Origin: Clostridia bacterium
GTDB taxonomy: Bacteria; Bacillota; Clostridia; Oscillospirales; CAG-272
Reading direction: 5' to 3'
Length of the DNA: 38,862 nucleotides
Assembly: GCA_017456545.1 (NCBI GenBank)
Contig: JAFTJE010000037.1
Coordinates: 1-38,862, forward strand
A model generated the notes under the pieces. It did not search any database. It saw only the letters and a program-made list of their open reading frames with translations, and was not told the DNA's origin. The translations under genes were made by a program, and so were the position numbers. Shown piece after piece: positions 24,143 to 32,540 of the stretch (positions within the stretch are counted from its first letter, which is position 1; each line of letters starts with the position of its first letter).

Positions 24143-25065
24143 GAATACTGTTTATGGGTACTCCCGATTTTGCAAGAGTAAATCTGCAGTCACTCTGTGA
24201 TGCGGGAGAAAATGTAGTAGGCGTTGTAACACCTCAGGATAAGCCAAGGGGCAGAGGACTTGTGCTTACACCCTGCGATGTAAAAAAATATGCTATGGAA
24301 AAGGGACTCCCCGTATATCAGCCCGTAACCCTTAAGGACGGGGCATTTCTCAATACCTTAAAGGAGCTGGACCCGGAGCTTATTATAGTTGTGGCATACG
24401 GAAAAATACTTCCGGAGTATGTGCTCAACTACCCGAAATACGGATGTATAAACGGACACGCCTCCATACTTCCGGAATACAGAGGTGCCGCACCCATGCA
24501 AAGGGCCATAATAGACGGCAAGACAGAAACGGGAGTCAGCATACAAAGGATGGATATAGGTCTTGACACAGGTGATGTTATATATGTGGAAAGAGTATCA
24601 ATAGAGGATAATGACAATTTTGAAGCAGTACACGACAAGCTTGCCACAGCATCCTCAAGGGCACTCCTTAAGACTGTGGAGCTTCTTAAGAACGGAGAGG
24701 CTACCTATACTCCCCAGGGTGAGGAATTTACCTACGCCGAGAAAATAACAAAAGAGGATTGCTATATAGATTTCAAGGACACGGTGCAGAATGTCCATAA
24801 CAGAATCAGAGGACTCTCTCCCATACCTCTTGCCTTTACCAAAACCAAGGAGGGCAAGGTGCTTAAAATAGTTAAGGCACATATTTCCGACGCATGCAAG
24901 GGTGGAAATACAGGAGAGGTTACTCACCTTGATAACGCAATACACATAATGTGTAAGGATGGCGTTATTGCCCTTGATGTGGTTGTTCCCGAGGGTAAGG
25001 GGAAAATGAATGCAAGGGATTTTATAAACGGAAGAAAGATAGCTGTAGGGGATATACTCGGCTAA
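24139..25065 (+). CDS. fmt: Methionyl-tRNA formyltransferase
   Basis: This enzyme formylates initiator Met-tRNA using 10-formyl-tetrahydrofolate. The protein is 308 residues: a Rossmann-type catalytic domain beginning with RILFMGTPDFA, the active-site region NGHASILPEYRGAAPMQRAI with Asn and His around residue 105, and MDIGLDTGDV. A C-terminal tRNA-binding domain follows from about residue 205. The order def-fmt-rsmB is the common arrangement. A short gap follows before rsmB. Confidence 0.97.
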   Translation: MRILFMGTPDFARVNLQSLCDAGENVVGVVTPQDKPRGRGLVLTPCDVKKYAMEKGLPVYQPVTLKDGAFLNTLKELDPELIIVVAYGKILPEYVLNYPKYGCINGHASILPEYRGAAPMQRAIIDGKTETGVSIQRMDIGLDTGDVIYVERVSIEDNDNFEAVHDKLATASSRALLKTVELLKNGEATYTPQGEEFTYAEKITKEDCYIDFKDTVQNVHNRIRGLSPIPLAFTKTKEGKVLKIVKAHISDACKGGNTGEVTHLDNAIHIMCKDGVIALDVVVPEGKGKMNARDFINGRKIAVGDILG

Positions 25066-25124
25066 GGCTCAGTGCCTACGGCTTGTACTGACGGCTTGTT
25101 CTGTCACAATGAAAGGAGGAAAAT

Positions 25125-26426
25125 ATGGATAACCCAAGAAAGCTGGCTCTTGCCTCTCTTATCAGAGCAGAGGCTGTATCGAGCTTTTCCAATCTTGAAA
25201 TCAATACAGTGCTTTCAAGGTCGGAGCTTACCAAAAAGGATGCATCCCTGTATACAGCACTCTATATGGGCGTAACGGAAAAGCTCCTTACCCTTGATTA
25301 TGTAATATCCAAGTATTCCTCCGTTAAAACGGACAAGCTTGATACAGAAACAAAAAATGCGTTGAGGCTGGGGCTGTATCAGCTTATGTTTATGGACAGA
25401 ATACCGGAATATTCGGCAGTGTCGGAAACTGTCGGCATCTGTCCGAAGAGGTCCCGAGGATATGTAAATGCTGTTTTACGGTCCTTTATAAGAAATGAAA
25501 AAAAGGTTACCTACCCCGATGACAGATGGGAGAGATTATCGGTAATTTCATCCACTCCATCCTATATAATTGATATTTTCAGGAGCTCCTATGGGGATGA
25601 AGCAACAGAGAAGCTCCTGTCCTATGAGCCTCCCCACAGCGGTATATCTCTGAGAGTAAATACACTTAAGACAGAGACGGACAGAATTGTATCGGAGCTT
25701 AGCCGAAGAAATATAGAATACAAAACAGAAAAGCTGTCGGGGGATGTTATTGTAGCCTATTCACCCATATCCGAGATACAGGATATAATACATTCGGGAG
25801 AGGTGTTTGTTCAGGATATTGCATCCCGTACGGCTGTTAAGCTATTGGCTCCGAAAAAGGGAATGAAAATTCTTGATGCCTGTGCCTGTCCGGGAGGAAA
25901 AAGCTTTTCCACGGCAATTGATATGGAAAATGAGGGCACTGTAATTTCCTGTGACCTTCATAAAAGCAAGCTATCCCTTATTAAAAAGGGAGCCTCAGAG
26001 TTGGGAATAAATATAATCAGCGTAAGAGAGCAGAACGGTAAGGAATATGTACCGGAATTTGACAGCTGCTTTGACAAGGTGCTTTGCGATGTGCCCTGCT
26101 CGGGACTCGGTGTAATAGGTAAAAAGCCGGACATAAAATATAAAAGCCCCGACTCTGTGGATAATTTACCCTCTGTACAGGGGGCAATATTAGCCAATTG
26201 CTCCAGGTATGTTAAGGTGGGTGGAGAGCTTATGTATTCCACCTGTACGATTAACAAAAGAGAGAATGAGGATGTTGTAAATGCCTTTCTTCTTTCAAAT
26301 GACAGCTTTGAGGCTGTGGAGCTTTCTGTCGGTGATAGTGTGTCAGCTGACGGAATGTACACCTTCTTACCGTATATTACAGGAAGCGACGGATTTTTCG
26401 TAGCTAAGATGAGGAGGGTGAAATGA
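25125..26426 (+). CDS. rsmB: 16S rRNA m5C967 methyltransferase RsmB
   Basis: RsmB methylates C967 of 16S rRNA with S-adenosylmethionine. The 433-residue protein has an N-terminal NusB-like helical domain (about 1-140) and a C-terminal methyltransferase domain. The SAM-binding motif is DACACPGGKSF, and the two functional Cys lie in DVPCSGLG and YSTCTI. AAGGAGG precedes the ATG. The gap before it (25066-25124) holds no gene. The stop overlaps rlmN. Confidence 0.95.
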   Translation: MDNPRKLALASLIRAEAVSSFSNLEINTVLSRSELTKKDASLYTALYMGVTEKLLTLDYVISKYSSVKTDKLDTETKNALRLGLYQLMFMDRIPEYSAVSETVGICPKRSRGYVNAVLRSFIRNEKKVTYPDDRWERLSVISSTPSYIIDIFRSSYGDEATEKLLSYEPPHSGISLRVNTLKTETDRIVSELSRRNIEYKTEKLSGDVIVAYSPISEIQDIIHSGEVFVQDIASRTAVKLLAPKKGMKILDACACPGGKSFSTAIDMENEGTVISCDLHKSKLSLIKKGASELGINIISVREQNGKEYVPEFDSCFDKVLCDVPCSGLGVIGKKPDIKYKSPDSVDNLPSVQGAILANCSRYVKVGGELMYSTCTINKRENEDVVNAFLLSNDSFEAVELSVGDSVSADGMYTFLPYITGSDGFFVAKMRRVK

Positions 26427-27463
26427 TGGAAAAAACAGATATTTTGTCACTTACCCTACCCGAGGTAGAGGCTCTTATTACGGAAATGGGAGAGCCGAAA
26501 TTCCGTGCTAAGCAGATATACGGCTGGATAACTAAGGGTGCATGGGGAGATGAAATGCGTAATATCCCCAAGTCACTTAAGGAAAAAATCAATACCGTAT
26601 GTGAATTTCGCTTACCAAAGGTGAAATTAAAGCTTGTTTCAAAAATAGACGGCACAATAAAATATCTCTTTGAGCTGATTGACGGAGAGTGTATAGAATC
26701 CGTGCTTATGAGATATGAGCACGGCAATACCCTTTGCATATCCTCCCAGGTGGGATGCAGAATGGGATGCAAATTCTGTGCGTCCACAATTCTCGGTAGG
26801 GTAAGAAATCTTACTCCATCTGAGATGTTAGGTCAGATAATAGCTGCCGAGAAGGATACGGGAGAGCACATTTCCAATGTGGTTATGATGGGTATCGGAG
26901 AGCCTCTTGATAATTATGATTCAACTGTTAAATTTCTCCGTCTTGTAAGCTCCGAGGATTCTCTAAATATAGGATTAAGACACATTTCCGTCTCAACCTG
27001 CGGACTTGTAGACGGCATCAAGAGGCTTCAGGGCGAGGGACTTCCCATAACTCTTTCCATTTCACTCCACGCCTATGATGATGAGGTTCGTTCCTCGATA
27101 ATGCCAATAAATAATAAATACAGTATAGATGAGCTTCTTTCCGCCTGCCGTGATTATTTTGATGCTACGGGAAGAAGAATATCCTTTGAGTATACCCTGA
27201 TAGCAGGAAAGAACGACACGGAGGAGGGTGCGGTTAAGCTTGCCTCTGTCCTTAAGAAATATATGCATTCGGGAATACACATAAACCTTATACCCTTGAA
27301 CGAGGTGAAGGAAACCAAGCTGTCCACCTCAAAAAATGTAAACGCTTTTAAGAATAAGCTTATATCCTTAGGCATAAATGCAACTGTCAGACGGAGGCTT
27401 GGCTCCGATATCAACGCTTCCTGCGGACAGTTAAGAAGACAATCACAAAAGGAGTCATTATGA
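26423..27463 (+). CDS. rlmN: Radical SAM rRNA/tRNA adenine-C2 methyltransferase RlmN
   Basis: RlmN methylates C2 of A2503 in 23S rRNA and of A37 in some tRNAs. The 346-residue protein carries the radical SAM cluster motif CxxxCxxC at Cys112, Cys116 and Cys119, the GxGEPL segment (MGIGEPLDN), and the C-terminal methyl-carrying Cys334 in NASCGQLR. Two ATG codons stand in tandem at 26423 and 26426 after AGGAGGGTG; the second has the better spacing. The gene overlaps both neighbours by four bases, so translation is coupled. Confidence 0.95.
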   Translation: MMEKTDILSLTLPEVEALITEMGEPKFRAKQIYGWITKGAWGDEMRNIPKSLKEKINTVCEFRLPKVKLKLVSKIDGTIKYLFELIDGECIESVLMRYEHGNTLCISSQVGCRMGCKFCASTILGRVRNLTPSEMLGQIIAAEKDTGEHISNVVMMGIGEPLDNYDSTVKFLRLVSSEDSLNIGLRHISVSTCGLVDGIKRLQGEGLPITLSISLHAYDDEVRSSIMPINNKYSIDELLSACRDYFDATGRRISFEYTLIAGKNDTEEGAVKLASVLKKYMHSGIHINLIPLNEVKETKLSTSKNVNAFKNKLISLGINATVRRRLGSDINASCGQLRRQSQKESL

Positions 27464-28230
27464 TTTGGTCGGCATATACAGATATTGGAATGAAAAGAAA
27501 TATTAATCAGGATTCATATATCCTGAAGCCCTTTTCGGAAAAAACACTGCTTTGCGTGGTGTGTGACGGAATGGGTGGTGCCAAGGGTGGCGAGGAGGCG
27601 TCTAAAATAGCCTCAGAGGCATTTGCCTCCAGTGTGGAGGAATTTATTATGCCTTATATCGGTACAAAGGATAAGAGCATCCATGTAAGCGATATAAGAG
27701 AACAGCTTATCGAAAGCGTTGGTAAGGCAAACTCAGCCGTGTATTCATACGCTAAGAGTCACCCATCCCTCCGTGGCATGGGAACTACTCTTGTGGCTGT
27801 ACTCATAATTGAGCATAATATCTTCTGCATAAATGTGGGGGATAGCCGTATGTACCTTATCAAGGGACCTAAAATAAAGCAGATTACCAAGGACCACTCC
27901 TATGTTCAGTACCTTATAGATATGGGTCAGCTTACGGAAAAGGAGGCAGAGTCCTTTCCCAACAGGAATGTTATTACAAGGGCAGTGGGTACAGAGCCCG
28001 AGGTGACCCCCGAGTGCTTCCGTGAGAATGCCCCCGAGGGTAGCTTTATTCTCCTTTGCTCCGACGGACTTACTAATTTTGTAAAGGATGAGGAGATAAG
28101 GGATATACTTACCAAGGACAGCCGTAATATGGACGATACAACCCTTACATTAAGAGTCAGAAGGCTTGTGGATACTGCAAACAAGAATGGCGGAGCAGAT
28201 AACATTACCGCCGCCGTTATCAAGCTGTAA
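27460..28230 (+). CDS. prpC: PP2C-type Ser/Thr protein phosphatase
   Basis: This is a metal-dependent PP2C family phosphatase of 256 residues, cytosolic, without membrane segments. Conserved metal-binding motifs are RNINQD (13-18), DGMGG (36-40), GDSRMY and the later CSDGLTN and GGADNIT segments. It overlaps rlmN by ATGA and is followed 11 bases later by the kinase gene. In Gram-positives this phosphatase reverses the action of the neighbouring PrkC/Stk kinase. Confidence 0.94.
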   Translation: MIWSAYTDIGMKRNINQDSYILKPFSEKTLLCVVCDGMGGAKGGEEASKIASEAFASSVEEFIMPYIGTKDKSIHVSDIREQLIESVGKANSAVYSYAKSHPSLRGMGTTLVAVLIIEHNIFCINVGDSRMYLIKGPKIKQITKDHSYVQYLIDMGQLTEKEAESFPNRNVITRAVGTEPEVTPECFRENAPEGSFILLCSDGLTNFVKDEEIRDILTKDSRNMDDTTLTLRVRRLVDTANKNGGADNITAAVIKL

Positions 28231-28241
28231 GGAGGTGTAGT

Positions 28242-29192
28242 ATGGAACGAGATAAATATGAAGCATACCAGAAATATGTTGGCACTACTCTCGACGGAAG
28301 ATACTACATTGACGAGCTAATAGGTATAGGTGGAATGGCAGTTGTATTCGGTGCTATGGATACCTACATAAACAATAACAGAGTAGCAGTAAAGATGCTT
28401 AAGGTAGATGTTTCCACCGATGAGATAATGGTAAAACGCTTTAAGTATGAATCCAAGGCAGAATCCATGCTTAAGCACAGGAATATTGTGGCTATACACG
28501 ATGTTTCCGTAAAGGGAACGGAAAAGTATATAGTAATGGAATATGTTGAGGGCATAACCTTAAAGAATTATCTTAAGGGAAGAAATGCTCCACTCAGCTT
28601 AGAGGAAATTATCTGCTATACCAAGCAGATTTTAAGGGCACTCAGCGTAGCACATGAAAACAACATTATACACAGAGATATAAAGCCACAGAATATAATG
28701 GTGCTGAAAAGCGGTCTTATCAAGGTCATGGATTTCGGTATTGCCAAGCTACCCAATGCAGAAACAATTACAGTAACCGATAAAGCCATAGGCACAGTGT
28801 ATTATATGAGTCCCGAGCAGGTAAACGGAAAGAACATAGACGCCCGTAGCGATATATACTCCCTGGGTGCTATGCTTTATGAGCTGGCAACGGGACAGCT
28901 CCCCTTTACGGGAGATACCCCCTTAAGAGTAGTAATGAAGCAAATCAGCGAGGACCCGATTCCTCCAAGAGAAATTAATCCTGCAATACCTGTGGGATTG
29001 GAGCAGATTATCCTTTGTGCGATGAGTAAAAAGCCCTCTGACAGATTCCAGTCAGCAGATATAATGCTTAATTATATAAGACAGCTGGATAAGGACAAGG
29101 ACATTAAGTTTGAGATGCTTCCGTGCAGAACATGGCTCTCCAACTTTATATCTCACACCCGTAGGATTTTCGGTATATCTAAGAAAAAATGA
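28242..29192 (+). CDS. Ser/Thr protein kinase without PASTA domains
   Basis: This is a Hanks-type Ser/Thr kinase in the position of prkC. All catalytic motifs are present: the Gly loop GIGGMA (28-33), VAVK with Lys51, HRDIKPQN with Asp146 and DFG (164-166), then SPEQ. Unlike PrkC, the 316-residue protein ends shortly after the kinase domain. There is no membrane helix and no extracellular PASTA repeats; the end is a short amphipathic and basic tail (HTRRIFGISKKK). The tail overlaps the rsgA start by four bases, so this is the real end and not a frameshift. It may be cytosolic or peripherally membrane-bound, and cannot sense cell-wall fragments as PrkC does. Confidence 0.9.
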   Translation: MERDKYEAYQKYVGTTLDGRYYIDELIGIGGMAVVFGAMDTYINNNRVAVKMLKVDVSTDEIMVKRFKYESKAESMLKHRNIVAIHDVSVKGTEKYIVMEYVEGITLKNYLKGRNAPLSLEEIICYTKQILRALSVAHENNIIHRDIKPQNIMVLKSGLIKVMDFGIAKLPNAETITVTDKAIGTVYYMSPEQVNGKNIDARSDIYSLGAMLYELATGQLPFTGDTPLRVVMKQISEDPIPPREINPAIPVGLEQIILCAMSKKPSDRFQSADIMLNYIRQLDKDKDIKFEMLPCRTWLSNFISHTRRIFGISKKK

Positions 29193-30127
29193 TAATATCA
29201 GCTATAATAATTAAAAGTGTAGGCGGACTTTTTACAATCCGTACCGATGAGGAATATAAGGGCGAGAGGGAATTTGATGTAAGGGCAAAGGGCTCCTTCA
29301 AGCACGAGAGAATAACCCTTCTTGCAGGTGACAGAGTAGAAGTGGAGATAGATGAGCACGGAGAATTTTATATAAGTAGGATTCTTACAAGAACAAACTC
29401 TCTTATCCGTCCTCCCCTTGCTAATCTTGATTTGATTTTTATAGTCATTTCCTGTAAAAAGCCTGCCCCCGTGTATGAAACTATTGATAAAATGATATCA
29501 ATAGCCGAATTTAATAAAATTGAGCCGGTTATAGTTATTACCAAGGCAGATTTAGACCCATCCTTCGCCTCCGAGGCTTATGATATTTATTCCCGTGCAG
29601 GGTTTAAGACCATGATTACCTCGTCGGAGTCGGGACAGGGATGTACCGAGGTCAGGGAATATATTGAGGCTATGTCGCAAAAAACTCCTATCGTATGTGC
29701 GTTTTCGGGTGCATCCGGTGCAGGAAAAAGTACAATTATCAATAAAATTTTTCCAACCCTCAGACTTGAGACAGGGGACCTTAGCCGAAAAATAGAAAGA
29801 GGAAAAAACACCACAAGAACGACGGAGCTGTTCCCGTTAGAGAAGCTATTGGGAGAAGGATATATGGGCTATCTTGCCGATACTCCCGGCTTTTCCCTCC
29901 TTGATTTCGAACGCTTTGATTTCTTCTTTTTAGAGGAGCTTAAGGATACCTTCCGTGAGTTTGGAGAGACCGAGGGCAGGTGCAGGTATACAAAATGCAC
30001 TCACACAAAGGAGGAGGGCTGTAGCATAATCGAAAGAGTAAAATTGGGAGAAATACCCAAATCTAGACACGACAGCTACATTTCTCTTTATAATATTCTT
30101 AAGACCAAGCCCAAGTGGAAAAGGTAG
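29189..30127 (+). CDS. rsgA: Ribosome small-subunit GTPase RsgA
   Basis: RsgA is a circularly permuted GTPase that acts late in 30S maturation. The 312-residue protein has an N-terminal OB fold (about 1-68), then the GTPase motifs in permuted order: TKAD (118-121) before the P-loop GASGAGKST (174-182) and DTPGF (231-235). A C-terminal zinc site with GRCRYTKCTH and a later Cys follows. It overlaps the kinase gene by ATGA. In Bacillus rsgA lies in the same prpC-prkC-rsgA cluster. Confidence 0.95.
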   Translation: MIISAIIIKSVGGLFTIRTDEEYKGEREFDVRAKGSFKHERITLLAGDRVEVEIDEHGEFYISRILTRTNSLIRPPLANLDLIFIVISCKKPAPVYETIDKMISIAEFNKIEPVIVITKADLDPSFASEAYDIYSRAGFKTMITSSESGQGCTEVREYIEAMSQKTPIVCAFSGASGAGKSTIINKIFPTLRLETGDLSRKIERGKNTTRTTELFPLEKLLGEGYMGYLADTPGFSLLDFERFDFFFLEELKDTFREFGETEGRCRYTKCTHTKEEGCSIIERVKLGEIPKSRHDSYISLYNILKTKPKWKR

Positions 30128-30170
30128 TGATAGGGTAAGGCTTATATTAACATTGCCCTTAGCTTTGGTA

Positions 30171-30199
30171 TCACATTTTATCATATATTTTCATAATAT
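30171..30199 (+). promoter_or_regulatory. Candidate SigE promoter of spoVM
   Basis: TCACATT (30171-30177) resembles the SigE -35 consensus KMATATT at six of seven bases. CATAATAT (30192-30199), 14 bases later, matches six of eight of CATACAHT. spoVM is a SigE-controlled gene in Bacillus. In this AT-rich stretch a chance match is possible. Confidence 0.35.
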
Positions 30200-30233
30200 G
30201 TAGTAAAGCCGAAATTATCATTCGAGGTGTATT

Positions 30234-30311
30234 ATGAAAATTGTGATAGTCAAATCCCCAAGGGTTCTTGTGCCGATTCTTGCAAGAATATTTAAGATAA
30301 AAACAAATAAA
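30234..30311 (+). CDS. spoVM: SpoVM-like spore morphogenesis peptide
   Basis: A 25-residue ORF, MKIVIVKSPRVLVPILARIFK plus four residues, follows GAGGTG by seven bases. It fits SpoVM: a short amphipathic helical peptide that recognises the curved forespore membrane and anchors SpoIVA in the spore coat base. Length (26 in Bacillus), the MK start, the central Pro and the basic pattern agree. Its place just after rsgA matches the Bacillus rsgA to spoVM neighbourhood. The stop codon is within the 5' arm of a strong terminator. It is too short for most gene callers. Confidence 0.85.
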
Positions 30312-30340
30312 AATCACCGTTGACCAAACGGTGATTTTTT
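30311..30340 (+). terminator. Terminator after spoVM
   Basis: AAAATCACCGTT (30311-30322) pairs with AACGGTGATTTT (30328-30339), followed by further T. It closes the housekeeping run and the spoVM gene. Confidence 0.92.
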
Positions 30341-30474
30341 ACTTTCGCAATAAAGCCATACAACAGTCGTGTGGCATGGAGAGAATCATACGACTCTTAG
30401 CCCTTTCCTTAAGGAGACAGTGGAAAAAGCCATATAGACATTCTTTTATTGCTGTAATTAACAGTCGAAAACAT
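30341..30474. other. Non-coding stretch between spoVM and LRR gene
   Basis: This 134-base stretch has no ORF of note. A possible hairpin, GCCATAC with GTGTGGC (about 30355-30375), and an alternative AGTCGT/ACGACT pairing (about 30367-30405) are present. I recognise no RNA family here. Confidence 0.3.
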
Positions 30475-30688
30475 CTTGTTGACAAAGTGACCGTAATATG
30501 GTAAAATATTCTAAAGGAGCTAAATATAATTTACTGAATAATTTGGAAAAATCAATTTGATTACATATATAAACCCCGGTCAGCAAAGTATTTGTAAAAA
30601 CAGGAGGGAAAGCTATGAAAAAACTACTATTTACAATTTTAATAATACTTTTTTGCCTGACTTCCTTTATGCTTATTTCCTGTGGGGA
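30475..30688 (+). repeat. Copy 1 of promoter-leader-signal peptide cassette
   Basis: From CTTGTTGACA to the codons after the lipobox, this stretch is nearly identical to 38156-38378, allowing for a short insertion in the second copy and scattered substitutions. It spans the promoter, the 5' leader, the AGGAGGG ribosome-binding site and the signal peptide of two LRR lipoprotein genes. It is a dispersed direct repeat about 7.7 kb apart. Confidence 0.9.
30479..30507 (+). promoter_or_regulatory. Promoter of LRR lipoprotein 1
   Basis: TTGACA (30479-30484) and TAAAAT (30502-30507) are separated by 17 bases. The transcript has a leader of about 100 bases. The same promoter occurs before the second LRR lipoprotein. 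Confidence 0.78.
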
Positions 30689-31652
30689 CGATGGTGTTCT
30701 CGCATCCGAAGGATTGGAGTTTGAATTGAATAAGGACAATTCATCTTATTTTGTAAAAGGTATTGGAGACTGCAAGGATACAGAACTAATTATCCCTTCG
30801 GTATATAATGGTTTACCTGTTACGGCTATAGGAGATAGTGCATTTCTTGACTGCGATGAGCTTAAGTCAATAACAATACCTGACAGTGTAACAGTTGTGG
30901 GAGAGAGTGCTTTTAAGGGATGCATAAATCTTGACGAAATATATTTGCCCGACAGTATAACTGAAATTGGCAGAGGGGCGTTTATACATTGCGATAGCTT
31001 AAAAAACATAGTACTCCCCGACAGCTTGACTGAAATAGAAGATTATCTTTTCTCTCAATGTAAAAGCCTTACTACGGTGCAAATTAAAGAGGGCGTTACT
31101 AAAATTGGCTTGTGTGCATTTTTGAATTGTGAATCTCTTTCATCTGTCAATGTTCCAAAGAGTGTTACGCATATAGGTAGCAATGCATTTGAAAGATGTG
31201 TAAGCCTTGAGGAGATAAGCCTACCCGACGGTATAACTAAAATAGGCGGATCGGCGTTTAAGTGTTGCTATAAATTAAAAAGCATATCAATTCCCAAGAG
31301 CTTGGGCAAAATCGAAAACTATATGTTTTTCCATTGTGAAAGTTTGTCCACCGTTGAAATTTCCGAGGGTGTTACTACTATTGGCGTATGTGCATTTTCA
31401 AATTGCAAGTCTCTTTTATCTGTCAATATACCCAACGGAGTTACCCGGATTGAAAGATATGCCTTTACTGAATGTGATAAGCTTAAAAGGGTAATAATAC
31501 CCATAAGCGTAACAGAAATCGGAGATAATGCATTCTCTAAAAGCCCGTCACTTAAGGTATATTGTGAGGCTGAAAATAAGCCCGACGGTTGGAGTGATAC
31601 ATGGAGATACTCAAATGTTACAGCAGTCTGGGGCTATAAGGGAAAGAAATAA
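30615..31652 (+). CDS. BspA-type leucine-rich-repeat lipoprotein
   Basis: This 345-residue protein has a lipoprotein signal peptide with an LISC lipobox (Cys23), so it should be anchored on the outer face of the membrane. From about residue 45 it consists of roughly a dozen 23-residue LRR_5 (BspA/TpLRR) repeats with the pattern IPxSVTxIGxxAFxxCxxL. Such proteins bind other cells, host proteins or polymers, but specificity cannot be read from the repeats. The C-terminus ends with a non-repeat cap (AENKPDGWSDTWRYSNVTAVWG). AGGAGGG precedes the ATG. The gene stands alone with its own promoter; its leader and signal peptide are shared with the gene at 38305. Confidence 0.9.
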   Translation: MKKLLFTILIILFCLTSFMLISCGDDGVLASEGLEFELNKDNSSYFVKGIGDCKDTELIIPSVYNGLPVTAIGDSAFLDCDELKSITIPDSVTVVGESAFKGCINLDEIYLPDSITEIGRGAFIHCDSLKNIVLPDSLTEIEDYLFSQCKSLTTVQIKEGVTKIGLCAFLNCESLSSVNVPKSVTHIGSNAFERCVSLEEISLPDGITKIGGSAFKCCYKLKSISIPKSLGKIENYMFFHCESLSTVEISEGVTTIGVCAFSNCKSLLSVNIPNGVTRIERYAFTECDKLKRVIIPISVTEIGDNAFSKSPSLKVYCEAENKPDGWSDTWRYSNVTAVWGYKGKK

Positions 31653-31786
31653 AAACCTGTTATGCAGCGTAATTATACAACTCAAAAATAAGCTGATATC
31701 GATAATCAAAACGATATTAAAGCAGATTAATACGATGCGATTTTCGGGTATTATCCAAAATGCCAAGAGTAAGCTAAGACAGAATT
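31653..31786. other. Gap after LRR lipoprotein gene
   Basis: No gene, promoter or clear repeat is visible in this AT-rich gap. The short open frames here show no ribosome-binding site or recognisable protein. Confidence 0.4.
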
Positions 31787-31850
31787 CAAATAAAACATCC
31801 CCCTGTTTGGTAAGATACTCCGTAAAGAGTATATTGCCGAACAGGGGGAT
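31787..31850 (-). terminator. Terminator of the nucleoside-salvage operon
   Basis: Read on the minus strand, ATCCCCCTGTT (31850-31840) pairs with AACAGGGGGAT (31807-31797). An inner TATACTC/GAGTAT-type stem lies between them, and GTTTTATTT follows. It lies 12 bases after the PHP gene stop. On the plus strand the T-tract is poor, so it mainly serves the minus operon. Confidence 0.85.
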
Positions 31851-31862
31851 TATTGTTTCATA

Positions 31863-32528
31863 TCAGGATTCCTTAATGAGGGTGTAATTTCCACTCTTTA
31901 TAATCTCGATAAGCTGGGGCATGCTTGTAATCTCACACTCGGTCATAATACCTGCATTGGTGGGTACATCGGCATAGTGAAAATCTGTGCCCGAGGTTTT
32001 AATAAGATTGTATTTATTTGCCCACGCCTCTGCAATATCGTTTCTTGAGTCGTGACCCTTGTGACCGTTAAATACCTCGATTCCGTCAATATCCCAAGGT
32101 GCATTTACGGTCATTCCGTTTCTGAAGGGGTGTGCCTGAATCAGAAGATATCCGTTTTCCCGGCATAGCTTATGAAATTCCCATACCTTCATATTGAAAA
32201 GGAAGGGATGCTCTCTTAAAAACTTTTCGTCGGGACCGAACACAAGATAATCGTTTGAGCTACCCTTAAAGCGAAGCTCCATACCGAAAATAATATTAAG
32301 CTTGTCGGAGGCATATTCCTTAAGCTTCTTATAACCACCTATAAATATATCGATAAAATTATCCCAATCCGTAGCGTGGAGATAATCGTAGGAGAAATCC
32401 CCGAAGTGGTTGGTAAGGACCAAAGAGGTGTAGCCCCCCTCGGTATATTTTTTTACAATGGTTTCTGCGTCCACTCTTGCACAGGCACTGACATCCTTTG
32501 AGTGGCAATGTAATTCTGTCTTATACAT
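31863..32528 (-). CDS. PHP-domain metal-dependent phosphoesterase
   Basis: This 221-residue cytosolic protein is of the PHP family. Metal-binding motifs in order are HCHS (His7, His9), TNHF, GMEL, QAHP and GTDFH, so the trinuclear metal site appears complete. Known relatives hydrolyse phosphate esters such as histidinol phosphate, 3',5'-bisphosphates or nucleotides. It begins 12 bases after the pdp stop and is the last gene of the deo-type operon, so a phosphorylated nucleoside or sugar is a reasonable substrate; this is inference. It is shorter than HisK-type histidinol phosphatases. Confidence 0.85.
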   Translation of the reverse strand: MYKTELHCHSKDVSACARVDAETIVKKYTEGGYTSLVLTNHFGDFSYDYLHATDWDNFIDIFIGGYKKLKEYASDKLNIIFGMELRFKGSSNDYLVFGPDEKFLREHPFLFNMKVWEFHKLCRENGYLLIQAHPFRNGMTVNAPWDIDGIEVFNGHKGHDSRNDIAEAWANKYNLIKTSGTDFHYADVPTNAGIMTECEITSMPQLIEIIKSGNYTLIKES

Positions 32529-32540
32529 ATTTCTTATCCT

